Below are positions 9,634-19,926 of a stretch of 64,000 bases of DNA, in pieces. Position 1 is the first letter of the stretch; the number at the start of each line of letters is the position of its first letter. The stretch is from Hydrogenophaga sp. GTDB taxonomy: Bacteria; Pseudomonadota; Gammaproteobacteria; Burkholderiales; Burkholderiaceae_C. The notes beneath the pieces were generated by a model. The model saw only the letters and a list, made by a program, of their open reading frames with translations, was not told where the DNA came from and made no database searches. Position numbers and translations under genes: made by a program. The DNA lies in contig JAURYH010000028.1 of the NCBI GenBank assembly GCA_030653975.1, positions 62,001 through 126,000 on the forward strand. The letters run 5' to 3'.

Positions 9634-10250
9634 TGCAAAACACCCCTTTCAAGCAGCGCCCTTTGCGCCGTCATCTGACCTCCCTGCTCGTCGCCAGTGC
9701 TGCAGCAGTCCTGCTTCCGGTGGCCGCATGGGCTCAGGGCACGCCGGTCGCCGAGACGCCCAAGGTGCGCCTGAGCACCTCCATGGGTGACATCGTGCTG
9801 GAGCTGTATCCCGACAAGAGTCCGAAAACGGTCGAGAACTTTCTGCAATACGTGCGTGACAAGCACTACGACGGCACGGTGTTCCACCGCGTGATCAACA
9901 ACTTCATGATCCAGGGCGGCGGTTTCAACGCCGACTTCCAGCAAAAAGCAACCCGCGCGGCCATTCCGCTGGAAGCCAGCAATGGGCTGAAAAACGACCG
10001 TGGCACGATCGCCATGGCCCGAACACAAAATCCCAACTCCGCCACGGCACAGTTCTTCATCAACGTGGTCGACAACGCTGCCTTGAACGCCCCCAACCCC
10101 GACGGATACGGCTACACCGTTTTTGGCAAGGTCACCGCGGGCATGGATGTGGTGGACAAGATCAAGCTCGTTCCAGTCGGCAACCAGGGCATGCACCAGA
10201 ACGTGCCCAAGACACCCCTCACCATCCTTAAAGCCACCCTGGAGAAATGA
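9633..10250 (+). CDS. ppiA: Periplasmic peptidyl-prolyl cis-trans isomerase (cyclophilin)
   Basis: This cyclophilin catalyses proline isomerisation during folding of exported proteins. The 205-residue precursor has a Sec signal peptide ending in VAAWAQG around residue 33, then the core with [14 protein letters not shown] and [10 protein letters not shown], the usual active-site segments (Arg in FHRV, Gln/Gly in QGGG). The ATG overlaps the stop of the L,D-transpeptidase. The next gene is a closely related cytoplasmic cyclophilin, so the pair probably arose by duplication, with the signal peptide separating their sites of action. Confidence 0.92.
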   Translation: MQNTPFKQRPLRRHLTSLLVASAAAVLLPVAAWAQGTPVAETPKVRLSTSMGDIVLELYPDKSPKTVENFLQYVRDKHYDGTVFHRVINNFMIQGGGFNADFQQKATRAAIPLEASNGLKNDRGTIAMARTQNPNSATAQFFINVVDNAALNAPNPDGYGYTVFGKVTAGMDVVDKIKLVPVGNQGMHQNVPKTPLTILKATLEK

Positions 10251-10252
10251 AC

Positions 10253-10759
10253 ATGGCCAATCCCCAAGTCGAACTGCACATCGCCAACTTTGGCGTCGTC
10301 ACGCTGGAACTGGACGCCGAAAAAGCGCCCCTGTCCACCGCCAACTTCCTGTCGTACGTGAACAAGGGTCACTACAACAACACGGTGTTTCACCGCGTCA
10401 TCCCCGGCTTCATGGTGCAGGGTGGCGGCTTTGAGCCGGGCATGAACCAGAAGCCCGCCGACGCCCCCATCAACAACGAAGCCAACAACGGCCTGAAAAA
10501 CGAGCTCTACACCGTGGCCATGGCGCGCACCAGCGACCCGCACTCGGCCAGCGCCCAGTTCTTCATCAACGTGGCCAACAACGGTTTCCTCAACCACACC
10601 GCACCCAGCGCCCAGGGCTGGGGCTACGCCGTGTTCGGCAAGGTGGTTTCCGGATCGGACATCGTGAAGAAGATCGAGGGCGTTGCCACCGGCCGCAAAG
10701 GCTTCCATGACGACGTGCCCAAGGAAGACGTCGTCATCGAAAAAGCCGTCGCCCTTTGA
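10253..10759 (+). CDS. ppiB: Cytoplasmic peptidyl-prolyl cis-trans isomerase (cyclophilin B)
   Basis: The 168-residue protein is a single cyclophilin domain without a signal peptide. It contains [14 protein letters not shown] and [10 protein letters not shown], and starts with [16 protein letters not shown] as in PpiB. The ATG at 10253 is preferred over the ATG at 10247 because GGAG then sits eight bases upstream. It lies two bases after ppiA and its stop overlaps lpxH, so it belongs to the same transcript. Confidence 0.93.
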   Translation: MANPQVELHIANFGVVTLELDAEKAPLSTANFLSYVNKGHYNNTVFHRVIPGFMVQGGGFEPGMNQKPADAPINNEANNGLKNELYTVAMARTSDPHSASAQFFINVANNGFLNHTAPSAQGWGYAVFGKVVSGSDIVKKIEGVATGRKGFHDDVPKEDVVIEKAVAL

Positions 10760-11598
10760 TGACAGGGGCTCCTTGCCCCTCCCCCATGCCAGACACGACC
10801 TCCGACCGCTTCGCCACCCTGCGCGCACCCGCGCACTGGCAAGCGGTCGATTTCATTTCCGACCTGCATTTGCAGGCGTCGGAACCCGCCACGCTGGCCC
10901 TCTGGCAACACTACCTGCAGCAGGCCCCGGCCCTGCGGGCCGATGCCCTGTTCATCCTGGGCGATCTCTTTGAAGTCTGGATCGGCGACGACGTGCTCGC
11001 GCCCCAGACGTCCGACACCCCGTCCTTCTGGCACACCTGCGCCCAGCTGCTGCGGGAGCACAGCCGCCACACCCCGGTGTATTTCATGCACGGCAACCGG
11101 GATTTCCTGCTCGGTGCCCAGGCACTGGCCGCCTGCGGGATGGTCGGGCTGAACGATCCGACGGTGCTGGAGTTTCACGGCCAACACTGGCTGCTCAGCC
11201 ATGGCGACGCCCTGTGCCTGGCCGATACCGACTACCAGCGTTTCCGCGCCGCGGTGCGTTCTGCCGACTGGCAGCGCGATTTCCTGGCCAGGCCGCTGAG
11301 CGAGCGTGAGGCGATTGCACGCGGGCTGCGCGAGCAAAGCGAAGCCCGCAAGCGCGACAGCGCACACGATCACACCCTCTGGGCCGACGTCGATGCGGAT
11401 GCGGCCAGACAGTGGCTGCAGGCGGCTGGCTCACAGACCCTGATCCACGGCCACACCCACCGCCCGGATCAGCACGACCTGGGTCAGGGCCTGCGGCGCG
11501 TGGTGCTCAGCGACTGGGATCCGACCGCCCGGCCGCCGCGGGCCGAAGTGCTGCGCCTCAGCCCGCAGGACGGGTTGCAGCGATTGCCCCTGTGTTGA
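10759..11598 (+). CDS. lpxH: UDP-2,3-diacylglucosamine diphosphatase
   Basis: LpxH cleaves UDP-2,3-diacylglucosamine to lipid X and UMP in lipid A synthesis. The 279-residue protein is a calcineurin-like phosphoesterase with all metal motifs: DFISDLHL, GDLFEVWIGDD, HGNRDFLLG, LSHGDALCL and HGHTHRP. The ATG at 10759 overlaps the ppiB stop; a second ATG at 10786 is possible and would remove a poorly conserved leader. It is peripheral to the inner membrane in the family. The coupled ppiB-lpxH order is common in Burkholderiales. Confidence 0.94.
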   Translation: MTGAPCPSPMPDTTSDRFATLRAPAHWQAVDFISDLHLQASEPATLALWQHYLQQAPALRADALFILGDLFEVWIGDDVLAPQTSDTPSFWHTCAQLLREHSRHTPVYFMHGNRDFLLGAQALAACGMVGLNDPTVLEFHGQHWLLSHGDALCLADTDYQRFRAAVRSADWQRDFLARPLSEREAIARGLREQSEARKRDSAHDHTLWADVDADAARQWLQAAGSQTLIHGHTHRPDQHDLGQGLRRVVLSDWDPTARPPRAEVLRLSPQDGLQRLPLC

Positions 11599-12455
11599 AG
11601 CCGGTGGTCCGTCTGCTGCAACGCTGGCTGCCCAGACGCTGGCGCAACCCGCAGCCGCTGCCCGCAGCGCTGTGGCGCGAAACGCTGGCACAACACCCCT
11701 TCCTGGCCGAACTCACCGCAACGGAACAAAGCCACCTGCAGCAACTGTGCAGCCATTTCCTGCTGGAGAAGGAGTTCCACGGCGCCCACGGCCTGAAGAT
11801 CACCGACACCATGGCGTTGAGCATCGCGGCGCAGGCCTGCCTGCCGCTGCTGCACATCGCCGGACCGGCGGACCGGGATCACCAGAGCCCGATGGACGCG
11901 CTGGACTGGTACGACGATTTCGTCGGCATTGTGGTGCAGCCGGGTGCTGCGGTGGCCGTGAGGGAAACGGCCGACGCCGCGGGTGTGGTGCACCGCTACC
12001 GCGAGGTCCTCGCGGGCGAAGCCATGGACCGTGGCCCCGTGATGCTGAGCTGGGAGGAAGTCGCACAAGCCGGCCAGACCGCGACCAGCGGAAACAACGT
12101 GGTGATCCACGAATTCGTGCACAAGATGGACATGCGCGGCATGCAAGCCGGCGAAACCCCGGATGGCGCACCCGTGCTGCCCCGAGGTTTGTGGGGCGCG
12201 ACCCGCCCGGCCCAGGCGAGGAAACACTGGCGCGACACCATGTCCATCGCCTTCACCCAGTTTCGCGAAACGCTGAGTCTGGCCGAACGCTTCGGCGGCG
12301 AACGGCCCTGGCTGGACAGCTATGCCGCCAAGGACCCCGCCGAGTTTTTTGCAGTGACCTGCGAGGCCTACTTTGTCAACCGCGAGCGCTTCGCTCTCGA
12401 ATTCCCGACCCTGCTGTCGCTGTATGACGGGTTTTTTCGGGCTGACCAAGCATAG
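11592..12455 (+). CDS. mtfA: MtfA-type zinc peptidase (M90)
   Basis: MtfA (YeeI) is a cytosolic zinc aminopeptidase; in E. coli it binds the repressor Mlc and affects glucose PTS control. The protein of about 287 residues contains the gluzincin motif HEFVH followed by KMDM, a downstream conserved region with AAKDPAEFFAV supplying the third ligand, and EKEFHGAHGLKITD in the N-terminal half. There is no ATG near the expected start, so translation begins at GTG 11592 or TTG 11595, both overlapping the lpxH stop. Regulation of Mlc is not implied here. Confidence 0.88.
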   Translation: MLKPVVRLLQRWLPRRWRNPQPLPAALWRETLAQHPFLAELTATEQSHLQQLCSHFLLEKEFHGAHGLKITDTMALSIAAQACLPLLHIAGPADRDHQSPMDALDWYDDFVGIVVQPGAAVAVRETADAAGVVHRYREVLAGEAMDRGPVMLSWEEVAQAGQTATSGNNVVIHEFVHKMDMRGMQAGETPDGAPVLPRGLWGATRPAQARKHWRDTMSIAFTQFRETLSLAERFGGERPWLDSYAAKDPAEFFAVTCEAYFVNRERFALEFPTLLSLYDGFFRADQA

Positions 12456-12498
12456 TTGTCGGTAACCCGCCAATGGCAGGCAGGCCACCGACGCCCGC

Positions 12499-15261
12499 TC
12501 AGCGCTTGAGCAGGACCTTGAGCGTGTTCTGCAAGCGCCGCGCAGCGCCTGCATCGTAAACACCAGCCAGCACACGCGACACATCCTGAGCCCAGGTGTC
12601 GACCGGCGCAGCTTCGTGGCGGCGTGTGAGCAACTGCAGCTGCAGCATGCGGCGGGCATCCAGCAGTTCAGCCGGCGTCGGAACTTCAGCCGCCATTTCC
12701 AGCCGCAACAAGGCGTCGGCAGGCACCGCGGCGGGCGCCCCCCCGTTCAGGCTTTGCGACCACGCGCTGCGGGTCGCCGCGTTGACCCGCGACCCCAGCG
12801 CCTGCGCGGTCGGCAGCTGCGACGCATCGCGCTGCTCCCAGGCGGTCAGCAACTGGGTCAACACCTCACCATGCGCTTGGGCTGCGAGCTTGCGCAACGC
12901 CGCTTCGGCGTGTTCGATGGCCTGGCGCTGGGCGCGGAAAGCGGCGTCCCCCAGGCGCGGACCCCGCGGCTCGCGATCAAAGCGGTCACCCCCTCGCCCA
13001 TCGCGACCATCCCGCGCATCACCGCGAGCGCCAAAACCACCCCGTGCATCGCGGCTGTCGCGGCCCGGGGGGCCACGGCGGTCGTCTCGCCCGGCGGGTT
13101 CTGTCTTTTTCATGCCCGGACGGTCATCGCCACGCACCGCCACGATCTTCTTCGGCGGGGCGGCTGGTTTGGCGGGCACGGCGGCGTCCACCGCGGGAGC
13201 TTCGCCTTCACCTTCGGCATCGGCCGGCGCAGACCCCTCCGCAGCCGGCGCCAGGGGTTGGTCCTCTGCCATCGCCTCCGCGGGCCCGACCCCGGCCTGC
13301 GGCGCAACGGCCTTCACCGTGCCGCTGGCCGGTTCGTCTGCGGCCGCGGCCTGGCCGCGCAAGGCGGCCTCCAGCGCCGCCATGGCGGCGCGGATCTGCT
13401 GGGCGTCGCCGCTGGCGCTGGCGGCATCCACCGCCTGCGACGCCTCCAGCACACGCTGGTCGTGGGCGTTGAGTGCCGTGGATGCTTTCTCGCGTTCGCT
13501 GCTCTTGCGGGCAAAAGCCTCGTCAATGGGCTGGCGGAAGGCCTCCCACAGTTTCTGTTCCTGCTTGCGCTCCAGTGGCACCGCGTGCGCCTCGGACTGC
13601 CAGCGCTGCTGCAGCGCCTTGACCGCGTCGATGCGCAATTGGGGCGCATCGCCCATGGTCCTGGCTTCGTCGATCAGGGCACGGCGGCGTTCGACGCTCT
13701 GTGCCTGTGCGGCTTCGAGACCGGCGTGCGCGGCGTGCATGGCGGTTTTCCAGAGCGGCTGCATTTCGGCAAACGCCTTCTCGCTCAGGTGGCCCGCTTC
13801 CCGCCAGCGCTCGGAGAACGCGTGCAGTTCACGCACCTGGGCCTTCCAGTCGGTGCTCTCCGCGTGCGCAGCCGTCCAGGCCTTGAGTTCTTCAATGATG
13901 GCCATGCGCTGGGACTTGTGGGCCTCCGCCTGCTGGCGGACCTGGGTCAGCCAGGCCTCAACGCCTTTGTGGGCCTGGGTGCAGGCTTCGTCGAAACGCT
14001 TCCACAACGCGTGGTTGGGCTGGCCGCCCTGGTCGGTCGCCTTCCATTGATCGCGCAGGCTGCGCAGGGTCTCCTGCATCTTGCGCCCGCCGAGTCGCTG
14101 GCCCTCGGGCGGCTGCAACAGGGCTTCGGCCTTTTTCACCAGCTCTTCGCGCAGCTGATCGGCGCGCCAGCGTTGCCAGTCTTCCAGGTCACCGGCCTGG
14201 GTCAGCGCCGCGTGGGCGCGGGCCTCCAGCTCGGGGCCGATGAGGCGGGCGTGTGACTTCAGCACAGCGCGCACGTCGGCCGCGGCCTTCGGCGTGGCTT
14301 TGCCATGCCCCTCGGCCAGCTCGCGCTCCAGCACACCCAGGGCACGGTCCAGCTCGGCCAGCACCTTGGCCCGGCGCTCCTGGGCGGCCTGGGTATCGTG
14401 AGCGGCTTTTTCACCTGGCACGGCGGCGTCGCCACCACGCGCGGCACGCAATTCATCCGCCCACACCGGCACGGCCGGCAGCGGTGCCTGCGGGTTCGCA
14501 TCGGCCGCAACCGCCTGGGCCAGGGCCGCTTCGAAAGCCTCCCACACCAGTTGCAGCTGACTGCGGGAAGCCTGGAGCATAGGGGGAAACTTGGGCTCGA
14601 CGCTGGGCCACTGGGCGTCGTCGGCCAGGGTGCTGGCCTGCTGCTGCCACTGAGCCACGTCGGCGCGCAGCGCTTCGGCACTTTGCAGGGCTTCGCGCCA
14701 CGGCTTGGTCGACATCACTTCGATGCGCTGGGCCATCAGCACCGCCGACTCGCGCTCCACCTGAACGCGGTGCTGCACATCCTCGATCGCCTTGACCCGT
14801 TCGGCCAGGGCTTGCTTCAGACCCGCCAGGGGTTCGCGCGACAACGGCGCGCCGGCACGCGCGGCATCGCGCTGCCAGGCCATGGCATCGGCCAGGTTCA
14901 AACGGGACTGCCCGATGAGGGCCTCGGCCTTGACGGCCCACTCGGCAGCAATCTGTTCCTGGGCCTTCAAACGCTTGTGTTCGTCCAGCTTTTCTTTCAG
15001 TGGCTTGGCCGCGCCACGGTCGCGCTGCGACAGTTCCTTGAACACCTCCGTCATCTGCTCAAGCCCCGGTTCGCTGGCCAGCCATTCGCGGATGCGGGAC
15101 GCACGCTCGCCCGAGGTGGGCGCAGAAAACGCGCCACCGGTGAGGGCATCCAGAGGGTGGGTGGCGCTGGCAGCGGCTGGCTTGGAACTGGCGGGCGTGT
15201 TCACGGCAGATTCAGGGGCATTGGACTGGGGGGGGCTTTTTCGCAGGGAGAACAGCGACAT
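12499..15261 (-). CDS. Large DUF349-repeat protein with RG-rich segment
   Basis: The 920-residue protein is mostly alpha-helical and Ala/Glu/Lys/Arg rich, with several copies of the DUF349 helical repeat, for example LRDQWKATDQGG and LQQRWQSEAHAVPLERKQEQ, each with the W-K-x-x-G/P-type core. After about residue 640 comes a low-complexity Ala/Pro/Glu linker. Residues about 715-765 are an Arg/Gly/Asp-rich tract with repeated RDG and RGG units, and a conserved helical C terminus follows. The RG tract suggests RNA binding or condensation, but this is inference. It converges with mtfA and is transcribed alone. Confidence 0.82.
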   Translation of the reverse strand: MSLFSLRKSPPQSNAPESAVNTPASSKPAAASATHPLDALTGGAFSAPTSGERASRIREWLASEPGLEQMTEVFKELSQRDRGAAKPLKEKLDEHKRLKAQEQIAAEWAVKAEALIGQSRLNLADAMAWQRDAARAGAPLSREPLAGLKQALAERVKAIEDVQHRVQVERESAVLMAQRIEVMSTKPWREALQSAEALRADVAQWQQQASTLADDAQWPSVEPKFPPMLQASRSQLQLVWEAFEAALAQAVAADANPQAPLPAVPVWADELRAARGGDAAVPGEKAAHDTQAAQERRAKVLAELDRALGVLERELAEGHGKATPKAAADVRAVLKSHARLIGPELEARAHAALTQAGDLEDWQRWRADQLREELVKKAEALLQPPEGQRLGGRKMQETLRSLRDQWKATDQGGQPNHALWKRFDEACTQAHKGVEAWLTQVRQQAEAHKSQRMAIIEELKAWTAAHAESTDWKAQVRELHAFSERWREAGHLSEKAFAEMQPLWKTAMHAAHAGLEAAQAQSVERRRALIDEARTMGDAPQLRIDAVKALQQRWQSEAHAVPLERKQEQKLWEAFRQPIDEAFARKSSEREKASTALNAHDQRVLEASQAVDAASASGDAQQIRAAMAALEAALRGQAAAADEPASGTVKAVAPQAGVGPAEAMAEDQPLAPAAEGSAPADAEGEGEAPAVDAAVPAKPAAPPKKIVAVRGDDRPGMKKTEPAGRDDRRGPPGRDSRDARGGFGARGDARDGRDGRGGDRFDREPRGPRLGDAAFRAQRQAIEHAEAALRKLAAQAHGEVLTQLLTAWEQRDASQLPTAQALGSRVNAATRSAWSQSLNGGAPAAVPADALLRLEMAAEVPTPAELLDARRMLQLQLLTRRHEAAPVDTWAQDVSRVLAGVYDAGAARRLQNTLKVLLKR

Positions 15262-15360
15262 ACGGGGATCGTTCTAGATATAGGGGCCGGCACGTCAAAG
15301 CGCCTGGCGAAGCCCGTATTGTCGCTGCTGTTGCTTCCGATGCCGATCACGCACGTCCAA

Positions 15361-15397
15361 AAACAAGAAACCCCGGTGAGCAGAACCCACCGGGGTT
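15361..15397 (-). terminator. Intrinsic terminator-like hairpin upstream of the DUF349 gene
   Basis: Bases 15369-15378 and 15388-15397 form a perfect 10-bp GC-rich stem; on the minus strand it is followed by TTTCTTGTTTTT. The orientation means it ends a minus-strand transcript arising to its right, where no protein gene is visible. Confidence 0.7.
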
Positions 15398-15640
15398 GAC
15401 GGCGGGCAACTTGCACTTGCCGTCAGTTTTGGCGGAGGGAGTCGGATGTCTCTCCAGCCTGGAAGCAACAGATTGCTCCCGTTTGGAACCGGTTGGCGGA
15501 TGCTCCGCGTCGCCGGTTTGATGCCCATCAACGACGGGCAACTGCAGGTTAACCGGGTTCCGCATCGGGTTCAAGGTGTTGACCTGAACAAGGTCATGGA
15601 AATTTTCAATCGCGATGCGAGCGTGATGCAAGCCACCCGG
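15398..15640 (-). ncRNA. Candidate structured non-coding RNA
   Basis: No credible gene is seen here, yet the stretch is rich in self-complementarity: TGACGGC (15397-15403) with GCCGTCA (15419-15425), GGAACCGGTT (15485-15494) with AACCGGGTTCC (15551-15561), a CGGA/TCCG hairpin inside that stem, and GTTCAAGGT (15569-15577) with ACCTGAAC (15582-15589). A terminator follows in the minus direction. This would fit a small RNA of about 200-250 nt, in the size range of 6S RNA, but I cannot match it to a family. The strand is chosen only from the terminator. Confidence 0.35.
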
Positions 15641-15812
15641 TCAGCAGCCGCAACAACCACCCGCCCCCACCCGAATCGACCAACGGCACCCCGATCGCTG
15701 ACCGGCGAGCAGCGCCGGGCCGGGCTGGCATCCGTGCTAGCACGAGACACAAAGAGGGGCCAAAATCACCATTTAATATACTTTTAAGTAGTTAGAATTT
15801 AATTCTTAAACA
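15641..15812. other. Intergenic region without a recognised gene
   Basis: This stretch joins the candidate RNA to the transglycosylase promoter. The last 60 bases (from about 15765) are clearly AT-rich compared with everything around them. No open frame with protein-like composition and no tRNA-like fold is seen. Confidence 0.6.
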
Positions 15813-15841
15813 TTGACTTGATATTAAACCTCCCCTAACAT
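15813..15841 (+). promoter_or_regulatory. Sigma-70-type promoter of the lytic transglycosylase gene
   Basis: TTGACT at 15813-15818 and TAACAT at 15836-15841 are separated by exactly 17 bases and lie in a locally AT-rich island. The implied transcript has a leader of about 140 bases before the ATG at 15989. Confidence 0.6.
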
Positions 15842-15988
15842 TCGCCGGTTTTGCCCATTCAGGGTAAACCCGAGCCGCTGACCCAGCAGGGTCCATCGAC
15901 CGCAAGGCTCACAAAGCCCGCCTCGATGAGGTGCCCAGCCAGCCGCACCGACCCATCCGGTCACCGCGGCACCGACAGGAGAGACCAC

Positions 15989-16891
15989 ATGAACGATACC
16001 CACCGCCCCCACAAGAGCACCTCAGGTGCCACGGCATCCCTCAAGACCACCCTGAGCGACGCCTACCAGGGCTTTGTCGCCATCACCCACAATGGCCTGG
16101 CCCTGATGGGCATGGCCCTCGCGCTGGGCCTGATCACCCTCGCTGCACGCAGCGACCTGCGCCAGGACGCCGAGCAACACCTGCTCGGCTGGCTGCAGCA
16201 ACGCCAGGAGGCCAGCGAACCGGTGCTCGCGTTCGAGCCCGACCCCGATGCCGTGCAACGGGTGACCGCCGTGCTGCCCCACCACCTGCCCAAACAGCAG
16301 GCCAACGTGGCCTTCTGGCTGAGCCGCAAGTACCGGGTCGCGCCCGAACCACTGGGCGTGCTGGTGGCCGAAGCCTTCGAGGTCGGCGAAAAGGCGCGCA
16401 TGGACCCGACCCTGATCCTCGCCGTCATGGCCGTGGAGTCGCGCTTCAACCCGTTTGCCCAGAGCCCCGTAGGCGCTCAAGGCTTGATGCAGGTGCTCAC
16501 ACGCGTGCACACTGAAAAATACGAAGACTTCGGTGGCCAGCTGGCGGCGTTCGATCCCGTGTCCAACCTGCGGGTGGGTGCACGGGTGCTGCAGGAATGC
16601 ATCAAACGGGCGGGCTCCATCGAAGGCGGTCTGCGCCTGTACGTCGGCGCGGTCACCACCGATGGCAGCGGCTACATCAACAAGGTGATGGCCGAACACC
16701 TGCGCATCCAGAGCGTGGCGCTGGGCAAGCCCATGCCCACCCGCTTCCCGGTCTACAGAAGGGCCACGACGGTCGTCGCACCCGCGGATACCGAGGCCTT
16801 GCCAGCGTCCGACGCGCCCGAACTGGAAGCCGCCGATGCGACGCCCCCCGCTGCGGAAACCATGAAACCCCTGCTGCCGGTCCGTTCGTGA
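15989..16891 (+). CDS. Membrane-anchored lytic transglycosylase (SLT domain)
   Basis: The 300-residue protein has an N-terminal cytoplasmic stub, one transmembrane helix (about residues 33-50, LMGMALALGLITLAA) and a periplasmic SLT domain. The catalytic glutamate is in AVMAVESRFNPFAQS, followed by GAQGLMQVL, the GLMQ motif, and the later NLRVGARVLQ segment. Such enzymes cleave the MurNAc-GlcNAc bond to form anhydro-muropeptides. The ATG at 15989 is chosen because AGGAGA lies eight bases upstream. It is a single-gene unit under the promoter at 15813. Confidence 0.9.
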   Translation: MNDTHRPHKSTSGATASLKTTLSDAYQGFVAITHNGLALMGMALALGLITLAARSDLRQDAEQHLLGWLQQRQEASEPVLAFEPDPDAVQRVTAVLPHHLPKQQANVAFWLSRKYRVAPEPLGVLVAEAFEVGEKARMDPTLILAVMAVESRFNPFAQSPVGAQGLMQVLTRVHTEKYEDFGGQLAAFDPVSNLRVGARVLQECIKRAGSIEGGLRLYVGAVTTDGSGYINKVMAEHLRIQSVALGKPMPTRFPVYRRATTVVAPADTEALPASDAPELEAADATPPAAETMKPLLPVRS

Positions 16892-16957
16892 CCGGCTCGG
16901 GCCTGGGGATATCGCCCACCCGGGCAGTTGGCCGCCCTGCTCGGCTAAACTAGGCCC

Positions 16958-17116
16958 CGCACGCAACTGGCGATAGGCACCCCAGGCGCAGGGCTCGCTG
17001 CCCGACCTTCGGTGCTGACGTGGCCCCCCTGCCCCCACCCGGGACCGCAGGGACAACCACTGGGAAGCGTGCCGCCTGGCTGCCAAGCCAGGTGATCAGC
17101 CGTTCGCCTGGGCAGC
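16958..17116 (+). promoter_or_regulatory. Candidate ZTP (pfl-type) riboswitch in the glyA leader
   Basis: The leader contains ACTGGCGATA at 16966-16975, matching the conserved 5' internal loop of ZTP riboswitches. It is flanked by CACG/CGTG (16960-16963 with 17019-17022) and GCACC/GGTGC (16977-16981 with 17011-17015). Near the 3' end CGCCTGGGCA (17105-17114) matches the conserved CCGCCUGGGCA element, whose CGCC could pair with the upstream GGCG. The otherwise conserved GGGGAGC on the 3' side of the second stem is not evident, so the call is tentative. A ZTP sensor ahead of one-carbon gene glyA would make biological sense. Confidence 0.4.
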
Positions 17117-17176
17117 CCCTGCCGTCGTCACCCCGCTGACGCGCGCCGGGATCCACGTTTCCCAAGACTGCCAACC

Positions 17177-18421
<1,245 letters not shown>

Positions 18422-18452
18422 GCCGCCACCGCAGCAAGGTGCCATTGAAACC

Positions 18453-18902
18453 ATGAAATGCCCTTTCTGCGGTCATCTGGAGACCCAGGTCGTCGAGACC
18501 CGGATCTCCGAAGACGCCGACTTCATCCGCCGCCGCCGCCAGTGCGGCCATTGCCAAAAGCGCTTCACCACCTATGAAAGGCCGGAAGTCAGCTTCCCGG
18601 CCGTGGTGAAGAAAGATGGCCGGCGCGTCGACTACGTGCCGGCCAAGCTGCGGGCCTCGTTCGCGCTGGCGCTGCGCAAACGCCCGGTCAGCACCGAGCA
18701 GGTCGACGCAGCCATCGAGCGCATCGAAGAAAAACTGCTCAACCTCGGCGCCCGCGAAGTCCCGGCCACCCGGCTGGGCGAGATGGTGATGCGCGAACTC
18801 AAGAAGCTCGACAAGGTCGCGTATATCCGCTTTGCCAGCGTCTACCGCAGCTTTGAGGACATCGACGAGTTCCGGGCGCTGGTGGACGAAGTGAGAAAAT
18901 AA
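18453..18902 (+). CDS. nrdR: Transcriptional repressor of ribonucleotide reductase genes
   Basis: NrdR senses ATP/dATP and represses nrd operons through NrdR boxes. The 149-residue protein has the N-terminal zinc ribbon with CPFCG and CGHCQKRF, the linker TTYERPE, and an ATP-cone (about residues 49-139) with KKDGRRVDY. Length is standard. It lies directly after glyA and probably shares its transcript. Confidence 0.96.
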   Translation: MKCPFCGHLETQVVETRISEDADFIRRRRQCGHCQKRFTTYERPEVSFPAVVKKDGRRVDYVPAKLRASFALALRKRPVSTEQVDAAIERIEEKLLNLGAREVPATRLGEMVMRELKKLDKVAYIRFASVYRSFEDIDEFRALVDEVRK

Positions 18903-18977
18903 ACGCCCGTTTCTGCGACCAACGCAGGAAGCCCGTGAACCTGGCAGAAAGACCAGGCCGCCGCCGGCACCTTGTCA

Positions 18978-19526
18978 TCACGGACAAGACGGCCGCATGA
19001 CCCTGATGGTCCTCGGTCGTCCCGCACTGTTGATCACGATGCGAGTAGATTCAGCGTTCACGGTCATTTTTCGGCAAATGGTGATGGTTCCCGCCTGAAA
19101 AGCACCGTTCACCAGATGACTGGATCCTGCGCCCGAGTAAGAGACAAACCTGGCCACGGGCGCATTGCCTGAAACCAGCCAACGGTCAGGCATCGCCGCC
19201 TCCCTCATCAACAATGGCTCGTCCGCATCGCGTTGCGCATTGTTGTTCGGATCAGAAAACACCATCCAGCCCTGCGACCAATCCCCATCGGACGCGCACG
19301 ATGCCCCATCGTTGGATTTGCAGAGTGTCACCCGAGAATTCCGCTTGATGGCCTCGCTTCTGGCCAAGAACACAGAGGCCAAAAATTTGTTCGAATACGC
19401 CGAGAGACGGGCTCCGTGTCCGAACCCGGACAAATCGGGCATGACCATCATCAACAATATGCCCATGATCGCCACAACAAACATGAATTCAATCAAAGTG
19501 AAACCTGCACATTGACGCTTCTTCAT
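18978..19526 (-). CDS. GspH/FimT-family pseudopilin, divergent from the pilin operon
   Basis: The 182-residue prepilin begins MKKRQCAG then FTLIEF, the PilD peptidase site with the +5 glutamate, followed by the hydrophobic N-helix. Downstream it has SEAIKRNSRVTLCKS and WSQGWMVF, features of FimT/FimU minor pilins, and a paired-cysteine C-terminal domain. The ATG at 19526 is preceded by GGAGGG. It faces away from pilE and resembles the FimT-like gene at 20331, so it is a second copy of that role. The local base composition is lower in GC than its neighbours. Confidence 0.85.
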   Translation of the reverse strand: MKKRQCAGFTLIEFMFVVAIMGILLMMVMPDLSGFGHGARLSAYSNKFLASVFLARSEAIKRNSRVTLCKSNDGASCASDGDWSQGWMVFSDPNNNAQRDADEPLLMREAAMPDRWLVSGNAPVARFVSYSGAGSSHLVNGAFQAGTITICRKMTVNAESTRIVINSAGRPRTIRVMRPSCP

Positions 19527-19926
19527 ACCCCCTCCCTGGTTTTGCACCCCTGAACACCACCATCCACTCAAAAAAACAATGTCGCAAATCATTGGGTATT
19601 TTTTTGCACACCTCATTTCCAGGAATTGAAAACGGTGGCGCAGATGCCGGAGGCTCTGCGCCTGCAATGACCATTCACCGGCGAATTGTGCAATCGAAAT
19701 GGCCCAAGGGATTTCGGGAGGCACGCACACTTCCCACTGATGGGGTATGAGGCAGCGATGCTCGAACAAGCACGCCATCACGCGTGCCACACCCCCGGTC
19801 AACCCAACATCCAGGAACGGGTCCCGCGATCACCGTTGAGTCAGGTGCAAAAACCGCTGGTCAGCAAGGCCCACCTTTCGTTCTGCTTTGAACGCTAGGA
19901 TGCCGCACAGCCAACGCAACACCCCC
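19527..19926. other. Divergent intergenic region between pseudopilin and pilE
   Basis: About 400 bases separate the two divergent pilin genes. The left part (19555-19640) is AT-rich with runs of A and T. No protein-like frame, sigma-54 GG-N10-GC element or convincing sigma-70 pair was identified, although both flanking genes need promoters here. Confidence 0.5.

Noticed and set aside
15421-15600. tRNA- or tmRNA-like gene in the 15.4 kb gap
   Set aside because: The strand ends in CTCCCTCCGCCA-like sequence but lacks a matching acceptor arm and the T-loop, and no tmRNA peptide is visible.
19770-19802. Sigma-54-like promoter near TGGCACG on the minus strand
   Set aside because: The spacing to a GC element does not fit GG-N10-GC, and it lies far from the pseudopilin start.
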